A stretch of 64,000 nucleotides of DNA from JAYTJL01 sp964400155 (GCA_964400155.1 CAYNSQ010000002.1:37910-101909), one strand, 5' to 3'; numbered from the stretch's first letter, positions 43,152-52,406 are shown. Made by a program: numbers and translations. Notes: generated by a model from the sequence alone, not told the origin.

Positions 43152-44549
43152 ATGAAATACATTCCAACCATCGGAATAGAAACTCATGTACAACTTAAGA
43201 CTAAGACTAAGTTGTTTGCCGCTGTAGATAACAATGCCCGTGAAGCTGCCCCCAATAGCCTAATAAGTCATATTTGTGTTGGCATGCCGGGTGCTCTACC
43301 GGTCCTCAACCAGGGTGCTATAGATCTTGCTTGCCGGGCAGCCTTTGCACTTAATACAGAACCACAGAAATTTTCAAAATTTGATAGGAAGCATTACTTT
43401 TACCCTGATTTGCCAAAAGGTTACCAAATATCACAGTTTGAACAGCCAATAATTTTAGGTGGTTTTGTTGAGATAAATGTTAACGGTCAGACTAGAAGAA
43501 TTGGCATTACTAGGGCTCATTTGGAAGAAGACGCCGGTAAAAATACCCATCCTGACGGGGCTGAGTATAGTTTGGTTGATCTTAACAGAGCCGGCACCCC
43601 TCTACTTGAAATTGTGTCCGAACCAGAGATTCGTTCCGCAGCAGAGGCTAAAGCCTATGTGCGAGAGTTATATTTATTGATGAAATATGCCGATGTTAGT
43701 GACGTAGATATGTACCACGGAAATTTGCGCTTTGATGTAAATATTAGTTTGTCCAGTAACAACCAGTTGGGCACTCGTACAGAAATTAAAAACCTCAATA
43801 GTTTTCGTAGTGTCGAAGCATCAATTGAATACGAAATCAAAAGGCAGACAGAAATTTTGGAAGCTAGCCAGTTAGTGGTTCAAGAAACACTTGGTTGGGA
43901 CGAAGCTAGTCAAAAAACCACTTCTCAGCGTGGCAAAGAAGAAGCCCAGGACTACCGCTACATGCCAGAACCAGACGTTCCTCCAGTTGTATTAAGCGAC
44001 GAGCAAATCGAAAACTACAAAAGACAACTTCCCGAATTGCCAGATACAATACGAGAAAAATTAGCCAAAATAGGTGTGGATAATCAGGTGGTTGAGGATT
44101 TGCTGGATAATGAAGGTGCTTGCAAAAAATGCCTGGAAGCGATAACAGCAAATGTTGATCCAGAAAATGTCAGAAGGATAGCCTTTGACTCTCTTGAAGA
44201 ACCGGAAACCTTAAGAATAAAACTCCAGGATCACGTAATGGTGGCAGATAAGCTAAAGGCCAAACTTATAAGTTCTAATTCAGCCAAAGAGATATTACTT
44301 ATCAAGGCAAACGATGAAAATGCTGATATAGAAGAACTTCTAAAGTCAAAAGAACAAGTTTCAGATGAAGCAGAAATTGAGAAAATTGTTGCAGAAGTGC
44401 TAGCTCAGAACGAAAAAGCAGCAGCTGATGTTAAGAGCGGTGAAATGAAAGCTATTGGTTTTTTGGTAGGGCAGGTAATGGCTAAGAGCCAAGGCAAGGC
44501 CAATCCTTCTATGGCTCAACAGATTATAAAAAAGCAATTGGGTATATAG
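43152..44549 (+). CDS. gatB: Aspartyl/glutamyl-tRNA amidotransferase subunit B
   Basis: The 465-residue protein starts YIPTIGIETHVQLKTKTKLF. It has the kinase-like core with FDRKHYFYPDLPKGYQISQFEQPI, HLEEDAGKNTH, DLNRAGTPLLEIVSEPEI and EIKNLNSFRSVEASIEYEI, and a C-terminal YqeY-like tRNA-binding domain (about 320-465) ending MAKSQGKANPSMAQQIIKKQL. It phosphorylates Glu or Asp on tRNA and amidates it using ammonia from GatA. A degenerate 7-bp-spaced stretch (43111-43145) precedes it. Confidence 0.95.
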   Translation: MKYIPTIGIETHVQLKTKTKLFAAVDNNAREAAPNSLISHICVGMPGALPVLNQGAIDLACRAAFALNTEPQKFSKFDRKHYFYPDLPKGYQISQFEQPIILGGFVEINVNGQTRRIGITRAHLEEDAGKNTHPDGAEYSLVDLNRAGTPLLEIVSEPEIRSAAEAKAYVRELYLLMKYADVSDVDMYHGNLRFDVNISLSSNNQLGTRTEIKNLNSFRSVEASIEYEIKRQTEILEASQLVVQETLGWDEASQKTTSQRGKEEAQDYRYMPEPDVPPVVLSDEQIENYKRQLPELPDTIREKLAKIGVDNQVVEDLLDNEGACKKCLEAITANVDPENVRRIAFDSLEEPETLRIKLQDHVMVADKLKAKLISSNSAKEILLIKANDENADIEELLKSKEQVSDEAEIEKIVAEVLAQNEKAAADVKSGEMKAIGFLVGQVMAKSQGKANPSMAQQIIKKQLGI

Positions 44550-44595
44550 TTCTGGCAGTTGCAGAAGAAACCTGTTTAAGAGTATAATAACAGAT

Positions 44596-44850
44596 ATGGA
44601 TAGTGCTGCTGAAACGTTGTTGATAGTAGTTAGCTCGGTTTTAAGTGTTTTCTTGATTTTACTAAGTATCGCAGTTTTTTATTTTATTAGAGTTATGAAA
44701 AGACTCGATAGAATTACTGACAAAGCTGAAAGTGTTGCTGACTCAGTTGAAGCAGCAGCTTCAGCGTTTGAAAAGACTGCAACACCTATGGCGGTTATAA
44801 ATTTGATTAGTAATATAGTTAATAAAGCTGGGAAGAAAAATAAGGAGTAG
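44596..44850 (+). CDS. Small single-helix membrane protein (DUF948-like)
   Basis: The 84-residue protein has one membrane helix (about 7-31) followed by an amphipathic coiled-coil segment (DRITDKAESVADSVEAAASAFEKT) and a basic end. The architecture resembles DUF948 proteins such as YtxG, which are usually paired with YtxH as here. The ATG lies 7 nt after TATAAT (44583-44588), so the transcript is leaderless. The function is unknown; a stress or envelope role is inferred from the pairing. Confidence 0.7.
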   Translation: MDSAAETLLIVVSSVLSVFLILLSIAVFYFIRVMKRLDRITDKAESVADSVEAAASAFEKTATPMAVINLISNIVNKAGKKNKE

Positions 44851-44853
44851 CTT

Positions 44854-45264
44854 ATGACAAAGGACAATAACGCAGGTAAAAAATTAGCTATCGGTGCAGC
44901 TCTTGCAGGAATCACCGGATATGTAGCCGGCATTTTAACAGCGCCTAAAAGCGGCAAAGAAACCCGGGCAGATATTGCTCAAAAGGCAGATAAAGTAGCT
45001 GAAAGCGTTTTGTTTGAACTTCGAGAACTTGAATTCGAACTTAAAGAGTTGCTGGCAAAAACCAAGTCAGAAGCCGCAACGCTAAAAGGTAAAGCACTTG
45101 AAGAATTTAACCAAGCAGTGGAAGCAGCTAAAGACGCTCAAAATAAGCTGGTGACCGTAACAAAATCAATCAAGGCCGGTGAAGCAGAAGACCCAGAACT
45201 TAACAAAGCCCTCAAGCAAGGCAAATTAGCCGCTAACAATTTAAAGAAATATTTAAAAAGCTAG
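44854..45264 (+). CDS. YtxH-domain protein
   Basis: In this 136-residue protein the N-terminal membrane segment GAALAGITGYVAGILTAPKSGKETRADI is the YtxH hallmark. It is followed by a long Ala/Glu/Lys coiled coil with LEFELKELLAKTKSEAATLKGKALEEFNQAVEAA. YtxH-like proteins are small envelope proteins linked to general stress in Gram-positives. It lies 3 nt after the preceding membrane protein and an AAGGAG-like site sits within that gene's end. A perfect 24-bp palindrome starts right after its stop. Confidence 0.78.
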   Translation: MTKDNNAGKKLAIGAALAGITGYVAGILTAPKSGKETRADIAQKADKVAESVLFELRELEFELKELLAKTKSEAATLKGKALEEFNQAVEAAKDAQNKLVTVTKSIKAGEAEDPELNKALKQGKLAANNLKKYLKS

Positions 45265-45288
45265 TAATACTTGACTAGTCAAGTATTA
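45265..45288. terminator. Perfect 24-bp palindrome after the YtxH gene
   Basis: TAATACTTGACT is followed immediately by its exact complement AGTCAAGTATTA with no spacer. It begins at the base after the stop codon. In RNA it would form a strong hairpin with a small loop, followed by TTAAAA rather than a T-run. It could be a terminator or, as uninterrupted DNA, a protein-binding site. Confidence 0.5.
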
Positions 45289-45388
45289 TTAAAACAAATT
45301 ATCTCCCTTTGGTTCATGATCGAGGCATGGTGTTCAGTTTAAATACTAAGTAATAAATCTTACTTCTCGTTTACGTCCAAGCCTAAGC

Positions 45389-45394
45389 TATAAT
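45389..45394 (+). promoter_or_regulatory. -10 box of dnaE
   Basis: TATAAT lies 7 nt before the dnaE ATG, with no ribosome site. The transcript is probably leaderless. Confidence 0.5.
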
Positions 45395-45401
45395 TAGAGC
45401 A

Positions 45402-48400
45402 ATGGGAAAATCAAAACTCAAATCTTCTGATTTTGTGCATTTGCACAACCACACTCACTATTCTTTGCTAGATGGTCTGACAAAAGTCCCAAAGTTAGTA
45501 GAACGGGTTAAAAAATGCGGTATGGACGCTGTGGCTATTACTGACCATGGTACACTTTCTGGCGCGATTGAATTTTATAAATCAGCCAATGCCGCTGGCA
45601 TTAAACCTATAGTAGGCATGGAAGCTTATATAGCCCCAAGATCATATTTAGATAAAGACCCGGACCATGACAGGCAGTATTACCACTTAACAATGCTGGC
45701 TATGAACCACGCAGGTTATCAAAATTTAATGCGACTTGCTACTCTTGCCAGTTTGGAAGGGTTTTATTACAAACCTCGCATTGACCGCGAATTAATTCGG
45801 AAACATTCTGATGGAATTATTGTACTTAGCGGATGCATAAGCGGGGAAGTTAGTGATGCCTTGCGCGCCGGTCAGTATGACATGGCAAAGAAAACCGCCG
45901 AGTGGTATAAGGAAGTCTTTGAAGACCGATTTTATATTGAATTGCAAGACCACGGCCATCCCAAAAATCCATTTAAGTGGGATGAGCAGGAAATGGTAAA
46001 CCAGCAACTTCTCAAACTGGCTGGTGAACTTAACATTCAGGCCGTAGTTACTTGTGATGCCCATTATTTAGAACGAGAAGATCAAGAAGCCCATGAAGTG
46101 CTTCTATGCGTGCAAACCGGCTCATTCCTAGCAGACGAAGACAGAATGAGTCTGGCTAACTTTGATTTACACGTAATTGATCCAAAAGAAATAATCAACC
46201 GTTGGGGTGATGACTACCCAGAACTGGTTCAAAATACCAAAATAATTGCCCAGCGTTGTAATTTAGAAATAAAAACCGGCGACATATTGATACCCAAGTT
46301 TCCTGTAGGGCAAGGTAACACAGAAAAGTCATTACTAGAAAAATTAGTATGGCAAGGACTGGCGTGGCGTTATGGTTCAGTTCAGCGAAATAAAATTCAG
46401 GATATGAAACCAGACGAAGCTAAAAAATATCTGACAACGGAGGTGATAGATAGGGCAGAATACGAATTATCAGTAGTCGATAGCATGGGTTTTAACGGTT
46501 ATTACTTAATAGTTCAAGACTTCATTAACTGGGGCAAAGACAAAGGCATTATTTTTGGCCCCGGACGTGGCAGTGCTGCAAGTTCGGTTTTGGCATATGC
46601 TCTGCGAATTACCGAAATCGATCCGTTGAAGTATGATTTGCTATTTGAGCGTTTTTTAAACCCAGACCGAATTAGTATGCCTGACATGGATATAGACATA
46701 CAAGATACCCGCCGTGATGAAGTAATTGATTATTGTGTTGAAAAATATGGACGTGATCGTGTTGCCAACATAGTTACATTTGGCAGTATGGCTGCTCGTA
46801 ACTCAGTTCGAGATGTCGCCAGGGTATTACAAGTTCCTTATGCAGAAGCCGATAGGTTGTCAAAAATGATTCCACCTCCGGTGCAAGGCAGGCACACTCC
46901 ACTGGCTGAACATATAAAAAAGGTACCAGATCTTGTAGTTGAGAATAAAAACAATGAGACAGCTGCTAAAGTATTCCGTCTAGCAATAAAACTAGAGGGT
47001 ACTATCCGTAGCCATGGAGTTCATGCCGCCGGTGTAGTAATTGCACCGGATGATGTTGTTGATTATGCTCCCCTGGAAGTTGCTCAAAAAGGCGGCATTG
47101 CTACCCAGTATTCAATGGGGCCTATTGAAGATTTAGGTCTTTTAAAAATGGACTTTTTAGGCCTGTCCAACTTAACAACCATTAAAAATGCTTTACGCAT
47201 AGTTAAGAAGGTAGAAGGCAAAGACATTGATATAGAAAAGATACCGCTAGACGATGAAAAGACTTACCAGCTACTTCGGCGCGGTGAAACTACAGGAGTA
47301 TTTCAGTTAGAATCTTCCGGCATGCGTCGTTACTTAAAAGATCTAAAACCAACTGAATTTGAAGACATTATTGCTATGGTAGCGCTGTACAGGCCTGGGC
47401 CATTAACTGCCGGACTGACTGATAAATTTATTGAAAGAAAAAATGGTCGAGAACCAGTTACTTATGACCATCATCTTATGGAAAAAGCCCTCTCCACTAC
47501 CTACGGGGTAATTGTTTATCAAGAACAGGTGATGCAGATTGTAAAAGATATGTGTGGTTTTTCAGGTGGAGAAAGTGACACACTGCGTAAAGCTGTTGGC
47601 AAAAAACAACGCGAAACAATGGCTAAAATGAAAGACCAGGTCATAAAAGGGGCCATTGCAAACAAAGTAGATAAGACTATAGCCGAAAAGTTCTGGAAAG
47701 ACTTGGAGGGTTTTGCTGACTACGCATTTAATAAGTCACACGCTGCTTGCTATGGGCTGATTGCTTATCAAACAGCTTACTTAAAAGCCAATTGGCCGCT
47801 AGCCTTTATGGCAGCCCTGATGAGTAGCGACTATGACAATACAGATAGATTGGCGCTGGAAATTAATGAATGTAAAAACATGGGCATCAAAGTATTGCCA
47901 CCCGATGTTAATGAATCTTTTCATGAATTTGCTGTTGTGCCTGGTGAGAGTCAGATTCGTTTTGGTATGGACGCCATTAAGAATGTTGGTCATGGCCCGG
48001 TTGAAGAAATTTTAAGAGCTCGCGATTTTCTAGGGGGTAGTTTTGCATCACTAGAAGAGTTTTGTACTAACGTAAGCGTAAGTATTGCAAATCGTAAAAC
48101 CATGGAAAGTTTGATTAAATCTGGAGCACTAGATAGATTTGGCGACAGAGCTCAATTATTTGGAAGTTTGGACAGCATTATGGCCTTTGCCTCTCGCGCC
48201 CAAAAACAAGCAGCCAGCGGCCAAGTTGATTTGTTTGGCGTGTCATCTAAAGATTCAGTGGCAACACCTGTTTACCAACTAGAACTTGAACCCAAATATC
48301 AGATTATTCAACCCTCAGAACAGCTAGCCTGGGAAAGAGAACTGCTGGGTCTATACTTAAGTGCTCATCCTCTGCAAGAACATTCCGAAAAACTATCTAC

Positions 48401-48998
48401 ACATACCACACCAATCAATTCACTAAAAGAAGTTATGATGGGTCAGCAAGTTACAGTAGGTGGTTCGGTAACTGAGTTTCGTGAAATAACCACAAAAAAA
48501 GGACAAAAAATGGCCTTTGCCAAACTTGCTGATATGACCAGTGAAATAGAGGTGGTAGTCTTTCCGGGTGTCTATGAAAGTAGTATTACCCAGTGGAAGA
48601 GAGATAATGTATTGATAGTAATTGGCAAAATTGGCTCGGGTAGGGCCAGTGGACCAAGTGGTGAGTTGAAAGTACTAGCAGATGAGATACATCATATTGA
48701 TAGTTTTGAGAGACAGCCAAGGCCAGCATCACCGCAGCTGGATTCGGTAGTGTATTCTTCTCAAAAACCGCTAAACCCTAAACTATATATTCGCTTACAA
48801 GACAGTACCGACCAGACTCAACTACACAAACTTAAAGCCAAACTTGATGAATTTGGTGGAGACACGGAAGTTGTGTTAGTAACCGGAGATGACGATGCCA
48901 AACAAGTTATCAAACTGCCGCAACAAATAGAAGTTAATGAAACCAGTCTTCGTGAGCTGGCTGGTGTTTTTGGTGCAACAAACGTAGTAGTTAAGTAA
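45402..48998 (+). CDS. dnaE: DNA polymerase III alpha subunit
   Basis: The 1,198-residue DnaE1-type protein starts with a PHP domain FVHLHNHTHYSLLDGLTKV and ITDHGTLSGAIEFYK. The palm has GPGRGSAASSVLAYAL and the catalytic aspartates in PDMDIDIQDTRRDEVIDYC (about residue 426). The finger region includes GVFQLESSGMRRYLKDLKP and ALYRPGPL. The OB domain is at about 1005-1085 (VTVGGSVTEFREITTKKGQKMAF). It is the replicative polymerase. No intein is present. The stop is followed within a few bases by an 11-unit heptamer array. Confidence 0.96.
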   Translation: MGKSKLKSSDFVHLHNHTHYSLLDGLTKVPKLVERVKKCGMDAVAITDHGTLSGAIEFYKSANAAGIKPIVGMEAYIAPRSYLDKDPDHDRQYYHLTMLAMNHAGYQNLMRLATLASLEGFYYKPRIDRELIRKHSDGIIVLSGCISGEVSDALRAGQYDMAKKTAEWYKEVFEDRFYIELQDHGHPKNPFKWDEQEMVNQQLLKLAGELNIQAVVTCDAHYLEREDQEAHEVLLCVQTGSFLADEDRMSLANFDLHVIDPKEIINRWGDDYPELVQNTKIIAQRCNLEIKTGDILIPKFPVGQGNTEKSLLEKLVWQGLAWRYGSVQRNKIQDMKPDEAKKYLTTEVIDRAEYELSVVDSMGFNGYYLIVQDFINWGKDKGIIFGPGRGSAASSVLAYALRITEIDPLKYDLLFERFLNPDRISMPDMDIDIQDTRRDEVIDYCVEKYGRDRVANIVTFGSMAARNSVRDVARVLQVPYAEADRLSKMIPPPVQGRHTPLAEHIKKVPDLVVENKNNETAAKVFRLAIKLEGTIRSHGVHAAGVVIAPDDVVDYAPLEVAQKGGIATQYSMGPIEDLGLLKMDFLGLSNLTTIKNALRIVKKVEGKDIDIEKIPLDDEKTYQLLRRGETTGVFQLESSGMRRYLKDLKPTEFEDIIAMVALYRPGPLTAGLTDKFIERKNGREPVTYDHHLMEKALSTTYGVIVYQEQVMQIVKDMCGFSGGESDTLRKAVGKKQRETMAKMKDQVIKGAIANKVDKTIAEKFWKDLEGFADYAFNKSHAACYGLIAYQTAYLKANWPLAFMAALMSSDYDNTDRLALEINECKNMGIKVLPPDVNESFHEFAVVPGESQIRFGMDAIKNVGHGPVEEILRARDFLGGSFASLEEFCTNVSVSIANRKTMESLIKSGALDRFGDRAQLFGSLDSIMAFASRAQKQAASGQVDLFGVSSKDSVATPVYQLELEPKYQIIQPSEQLAWERELLGLYLSAHPLQEHSEKLSTHTTPINSLKEVMMGQQVTVGGSVTEFREITTKKGQKMAFAKLADMTSEIEVVVFPGVYESSITQWKRDNVLIVIGKIGSGRASGPSGELKVLADEIHHIDSFERQPRPASPQLDSVVYSSQKPLNPKLYIRLQDSTDQTQLHKLKAKLDEFGGDTEVVLVTGDDDAKQVIKLPQQIEVNETSLRELAGVFGATNVVVK

Positions 48999-49002
48999 GT
49001 TA

Positions 49003-49079
49003 ACTACCAACAACTAACTACCATCTACCAACTACCATCTACCAACTACCAACTACCATCTACTAACTACAAACTACAA
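49003..49079. repeat. Heptamer tandem array ((A/T)CTACCA x11) after dnaE
   Basis: Eleven consecutive 7-bp units fill 77 bp. Units 3-8 are strict (A/T)CTACCA; unit 2 is ACAACTA and the last three drift (TCTACTA, ACTACAA, ACTACAA). It begins 4 nt after the dnaE stop and its last unit overlaps the stop codon of the opposing CAP-domain gene. Confidence 0.85.
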
Positions 49080-50177
49080 TATAAAGCCGGCTGTTTGGGT
49101 CATTAGATATGACAGGGCTCCAATGGTTAGAAGTCCAACATCAACAATTGGATGGTGAAAGACAAAACTCTCACCTGCATGAAGGGTTCTTCTCAAGAAG
49201 TAAGCATGCTTGGTTATCCAAAGCACGGCTACGGCAAAAATTGCTATACCAAACAGGCTAGTAGACATGGCAGCCAGCGGTGTTGAACCCAATGCAACAT
49301 TGGCACGAGTTGCCCGGTAGGATAGTGTTACTCCCGAAGTTGGCGTCTCAGTAGTGGCTGGTTGTGACGACTCTGCAACCTTAATAACATCTTCAGTCGG
49401 AGAGGCAGTGTCATTTTGAGGAGTTGGGTTTTGGGCTGGTTCGGCTGCTGACTCTGCAGGTGGGGTAGTGCTTTCAGGTGTTGGTGAGGCTGGTGGAGGT
49501 GAGGCGGCTGCAACGGGTGGAGGGCTAGCCGGCGGTGGAGCCGGTGCTGCTGCCGATGCTGGTTTGCCATAATGAGCGGCTATTATTGTCATATTGCCTC
49601 CACCTGCTGCGGTGTAATCTGCAATATTGGCATAACCAAAACCTACCTCAGTAAATGCTGGGTCTAACATATTCTCTCGGTGGGTTGGACTTGCTAACCA
49701 GCCGTTTATAGTAGCTTGTTCGTCGGCGAAGCCAGTTGCTAAATTTTCTCCAAGTTTTAAGTAGGCATAACCCTGTGCGTCATCAAAAATCCAAGGAGGA
49801 CTGCCTTCCGGGGTGTTGTGACTCCAATAATTTCTAGCAGCCATATCACTTGCTTTGGCTTGAGCTGCCGCATTTAGTTGTGAATTTAGGGAAAGCCCAG
49901 CCACGCCATTGGCTGCACGCGCGTTATTGGTTGCACTCAGTAGACCCCCAACACTCATGCTGGTGGAATAGGCAAGGACTTTACCGTGGGATAATTTATT
50001 AACAGCCGCTGATGCAAAAGCACCGCTTTGTGTGCCAAAAGCCAAAACTAAAGAGATTGCTGCAACTATGGGTAAATATGGCCAAAAAACACGTTCAAAA
50101 CTCCTAACCGACACACCTTTTGGTCGGTGTTTGGAATTTTGGTGATTACGGGCGTTGTTTTTTATTTTTGCGGTCAT
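49074..50177 (-). CDS. CAP/SCP-domain surface protein with Pro-rich linker and two C-terminal helices
   Basis: The 367-residue protein has a basic N-terminus and a membrane helix (about 32-52). The CAP domain (about 75-205) carries LLSATNNARAANGVAGLSLN, MAARNYWSHNTPEG, GENLATGF, WLASPTHRENMLDPAFTEVGFGYA and ends IIAAHYGK. A long Pro/Ala/Ser linker (about 207-275) follows, then two hydrophobic helices (about 300-318 and 345-365). The CAP domain faces outside; family activities range from lipid binding to proteolysis. Anchoring at both ends is unusual. Its stop lies inside the heptamer array. TAGAAT lies 13 nt before the ATG. Confidence 0.85.
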   Translation of the reverse strand: MTAKIKNNARNHQNSKHRPKGVSVRSFERVFWPYLPIVAAISLVLAFGTQSGAFASAAVNKLSHGKVLAYSTSMSVGGLLSATNNARAANGVAGLSLNSQLNAAAQAKASDMAARNYWSHNTPEGSPPWIFDDAQGYAYLKLGENLATGFADEQATINGWLASPTHRENMLDPAFTEVGFGYANIADYTAAGGGNMTIIAAHYGKPASAAAPAPPPASPPPVAAASPPPASPTPESTTPPAESAAEPAQNPTPQNDTASPTEDVIKVAESSQPATTETPTSGVTLSYRATRANVALGSTPLAAMSTSLFGIAIFAVAVLWITKHAYFLRRTLHAGESFVFHHPIVDVGLLTIGALSYLMTQTAGFIL

Positions 50178-50217
50178 GTACCTAGTGCTTATTCTAAACT
50201 GTAGGGGCCTTAAATGT

Positions 50218-50648
50218 CTAGTCTAGTGGCGTTGTAATTTCATATAACGCAATTGCCCCAGCCACGGCTACATTGAAGGATTCTTTTTGGCCTTGCATTG
50301 GTATTTCCAAGCATACATCACATAGTGATATGTATTTATTGTCTAGACCATCTACTTCGTTTCCCAATATTAGGGCAACTTTTGTAGGCGGGCGATAAGT
50401 AGACAGTAGCTGTGAAGTTTTGTGTTGTTCGACTGCCGCAATAGTGTAGTGATTTGATTTTAGCTGGACAATCAACTGAGTCAGGCTATCCGCTACCTGA
50501 ATATCTAGAGTTTTTTCGGCGCCAAGTGCCGTTTTGCTTATTTGATTGGTGATTTTAGTGCGCAAATGGGGTAGCCTAGGGTCATTCTCTATTTCCGGGT
50601 AAGGAGTTATGCCTGTAAAATATACTGTCTTTACACCAAAACCATCGG
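50218..50648 (-). CDS. SpoU/TrmH-family RNA 2'-O-methyltransferase, 5' end lost in an N-run
   Basis: The frame is open up to the gap edge at 50648 and reads DGFGVKTVYFTGITPYP before the first in-frame start-like codon (TTG 50565). That is the conserved region after NVGxxxRTA in SpoU enzymes, so the gene is 5'-truncated by the gap rather than a 115-residue protein. SAM-binding motifs follow: VALILGNEVDGLDNKYISLCDVCLEIPMQGQKESFNVAVAGAIALYE. These form the knotted fold. The target could be rRNA or tRNA. Confidence 0.88.
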
Positions 50649-50748
50649 NNNNNNNNNNNNNNNNNNNNNNNNNNNNNNNNNNNNNNNNNNNNNNNNNNNN
50701 NNNNNNNNNNNNNNNNNNNNNNNNNNNNNNNNNNNNNNNNNNNNNNNN
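50649..50748. other. Assembly gap of 100 N
   Basis: It hides the start of the SpoU gene and whatever lies between it and pilB, probably their divergent promoters. Confidence 0.95.
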
Positions 50749-50765
50749 TTTTTACTTTCGGCTAG

Positions 50766-50783
50766 TTAAAGCTTGTGCTTTAA
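50766..50783. terminator. Small hairpin before pilB
   Basis: TTAAAGC and GCTTTAA pair perfectly around TTGT, 9 nt before the pilB ATG. Given its place it is as likely to affect pilB translation as to end transcription. Confidence 0.35.
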
Positions 50784-50792
50784 TTAAGGTGT

Positions 50793-52406
50793 ATGTCATT
50801 GGATGCCAGAGCTGAAGAAGAACAACGAACCTTGCGGCGTGCGCAAGTTTTGCATCTAGACTATGTCGATACTTCTAAATTAGACCACATATTAGTAAAA
50901 ACGGTTCTGACTGTTCCTGAAATGTACGAAATGAAAGTAATTCCGTTGACGGCGGATGAACACAATATTCATTTTGGAATTCTTACAATGACTTCTCAGC
51001 AAGTTATAAATAACTTAAAAACTCGCTTTTCAGACCAGCGTCTAGCATTCTCAATAATTTCAGAAACCGGCTACGACGAATATATGAAGTTGTTTGACCC
51101 ACCAAAGAAGATTGTTTACCAAGACATCGGCTTTACGGCAAGCGACAACACCGAAACAATGATTTCACAGGTTAGTGCCACTTTAGAAAAAGTCCGTCCG
51201 GACGACACACTTGGCTATCTGGTCCAGCAATCCCATAAATTAAAGGCTAGTGACATACATATGGAGTGCCAACGAGACAACATTCGAATTCGTTTTCGTG
51301 TAGATGGCGTATTGCACCCTGTTGCGTATCTTAGCCATGAAAAATATCATCATTTAATGTCGGCGGTAGCTAGCGCTGCCAATGTCTCCACAGATGCACC
51401 TGATGCCCAAGCTGGCCATATAAGTCGTACCTATACACTAGCAACCGGTGAAGAAGTTACAGTAAACCTTCGTGTTGAGACTGTTCCAACTGTTTATGGT
51501 ACAGATGTGGTGATGCGTCTGTTTAATTTAAAATTAGAACTTTTCAAGTTAGAAAACTTAGGCCTGTCTGATAAAGAATCAGAAATTGTTAACGAAGTTA
51601 TAAAACATCCAACCGGCATGGTACTTATAGTTGGACCAACTGGAAGCGGTAAAACCACCACGCTATATTCGTTGATTAATACTTTGAATACGCCTGAGAG
51701 AAAAATAATCACCCTGGAAGATCCAGTGGAATACAATATGCCGGGCATTGTTCAGATTCCGGTAAAAGGCGACATTAAATCAACTTCATTTGCTGAAAAA
51801 CTGAGAGCGGTTCTTCGACTGGATCCAGACATAGTTATGGTTGGCGAAATTAGAGACCAAGACACCGCAAGGACTGCCATGCAGGGTGCTTTGACAGGTC
51901 ACTTAGTCCTCTCGACTTACCACGCTGACTCAGCCGCTGCTGCACTGACTCGTATGTTAGACCTTATTGGTCAGAACCCGCTTTTTACTAACGCCATGCA
52001 CCTGGTTATGGCTCAGCGTCTGGTGCGACGACTAGATGATAGTCTCAAAAAACCATACCAACCGGACGAGGCTCTGAAGTTACAACTTCAAAAAGTCGTT
52101 GATAGTTTTCCGCCAAATATTCCAAAACCAGATTTATCGAGTGTTGTACTTTATCAGCCGGGAACATCGCCGGAAAACCCCTTTGGCTACACCGGTCAGG
52201 TAGCTTTGCGAGAACAATTTGTGATGACACCTGGGGTGCGCGATATGCTTCGTATGCCGGTAGCACAAATAAGTACAGACGGACTTCAGAAAAAAGCGGT
52301 AGAAGAGGGCATGCGTACTATGTTGCAAGACGGTGTACTCAAGGCTATTGCCGGCTTAACTACAATTGAAGAAGTCTACCGGGTTGTTGGTGTCCAAACC
52401 GGCTAA
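50793..52406 (+). CDS. pilB: Type IV pilus assembly ATPase PilB (GspE family)
   Basis: The 537-residue protein has an N-terminal MSHA/GspE-N domain (about 1-120) and an ASDIHMECQRDNIRIRFRVDG segment. Walker A is GPTGSGKTTTLYSLIN (about 283), with the Asp box ITLEDPVEY, Walker B DPDIVMVGEIRDQDTA and the His box TGHLVLSTYHADSAAAALTRM. It powers pilus extension; Patescibacteria use such pili for host contact and DNA uptake. Where PilB/GspE usually has a zinc-binding tetracysteine, this protein reads LYQPGTSPENPFGYTGQVAL with no Cys. The 5' flank is partly in the gap. Confidence 0.93.
   Translation: MSLDARAEEEQRTLRRAQVLHLDYVDTSKLDHILVKTVLTVPEMYEMKVIPLTADEHNIHFGILTMTSQQVINNLKTRFSDQRLAFSIISETGYDEYMKLFDPPKKIVYQDIGFTASDNTETMISQVSATLEKVRPDDTLGYLVQQSHKLKASDIHMECQRDNIRIRFRVDGVLHPVAYLSHEKYHHLMSAVASAANVSTDAPDAQAGHISRTYTLATGEEVTVNLRVETVPTVYGTDVVMRLFNLKLELFKLENLGLSDKESEIVNEVIKHPTGMVLIVGPTGSGKTTTLYSLINTLNTPERKIITLEDPVEYNMPGIVQIPVKGDIKSTSFAEKLRAVLRLDPDIVMVGEIRDQDTARTAMQGALTGHLVLSTYHADSAAAALTRMLDLIGQNPLFTNAMHLVMAQRLVRRLDDSLKKPYQPDEALKLQLQKVVDSFPPNIPKPDLSSVVLYQPGTSPENPFGYTGQVALREQFVMTPGVRDMLRMPVAQISTDGLQKKAVEEGMRTMLQDGVLKAIAGLTTIEEVYRVVGVQTG

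Noticed and set aside
50218..50565. A complete 115-residue methyltransferase starting at 50565
   Set aside because: The frame continues upstream with conserved SpoU sequence to the gap edge, so the protein is truncated by the gap.
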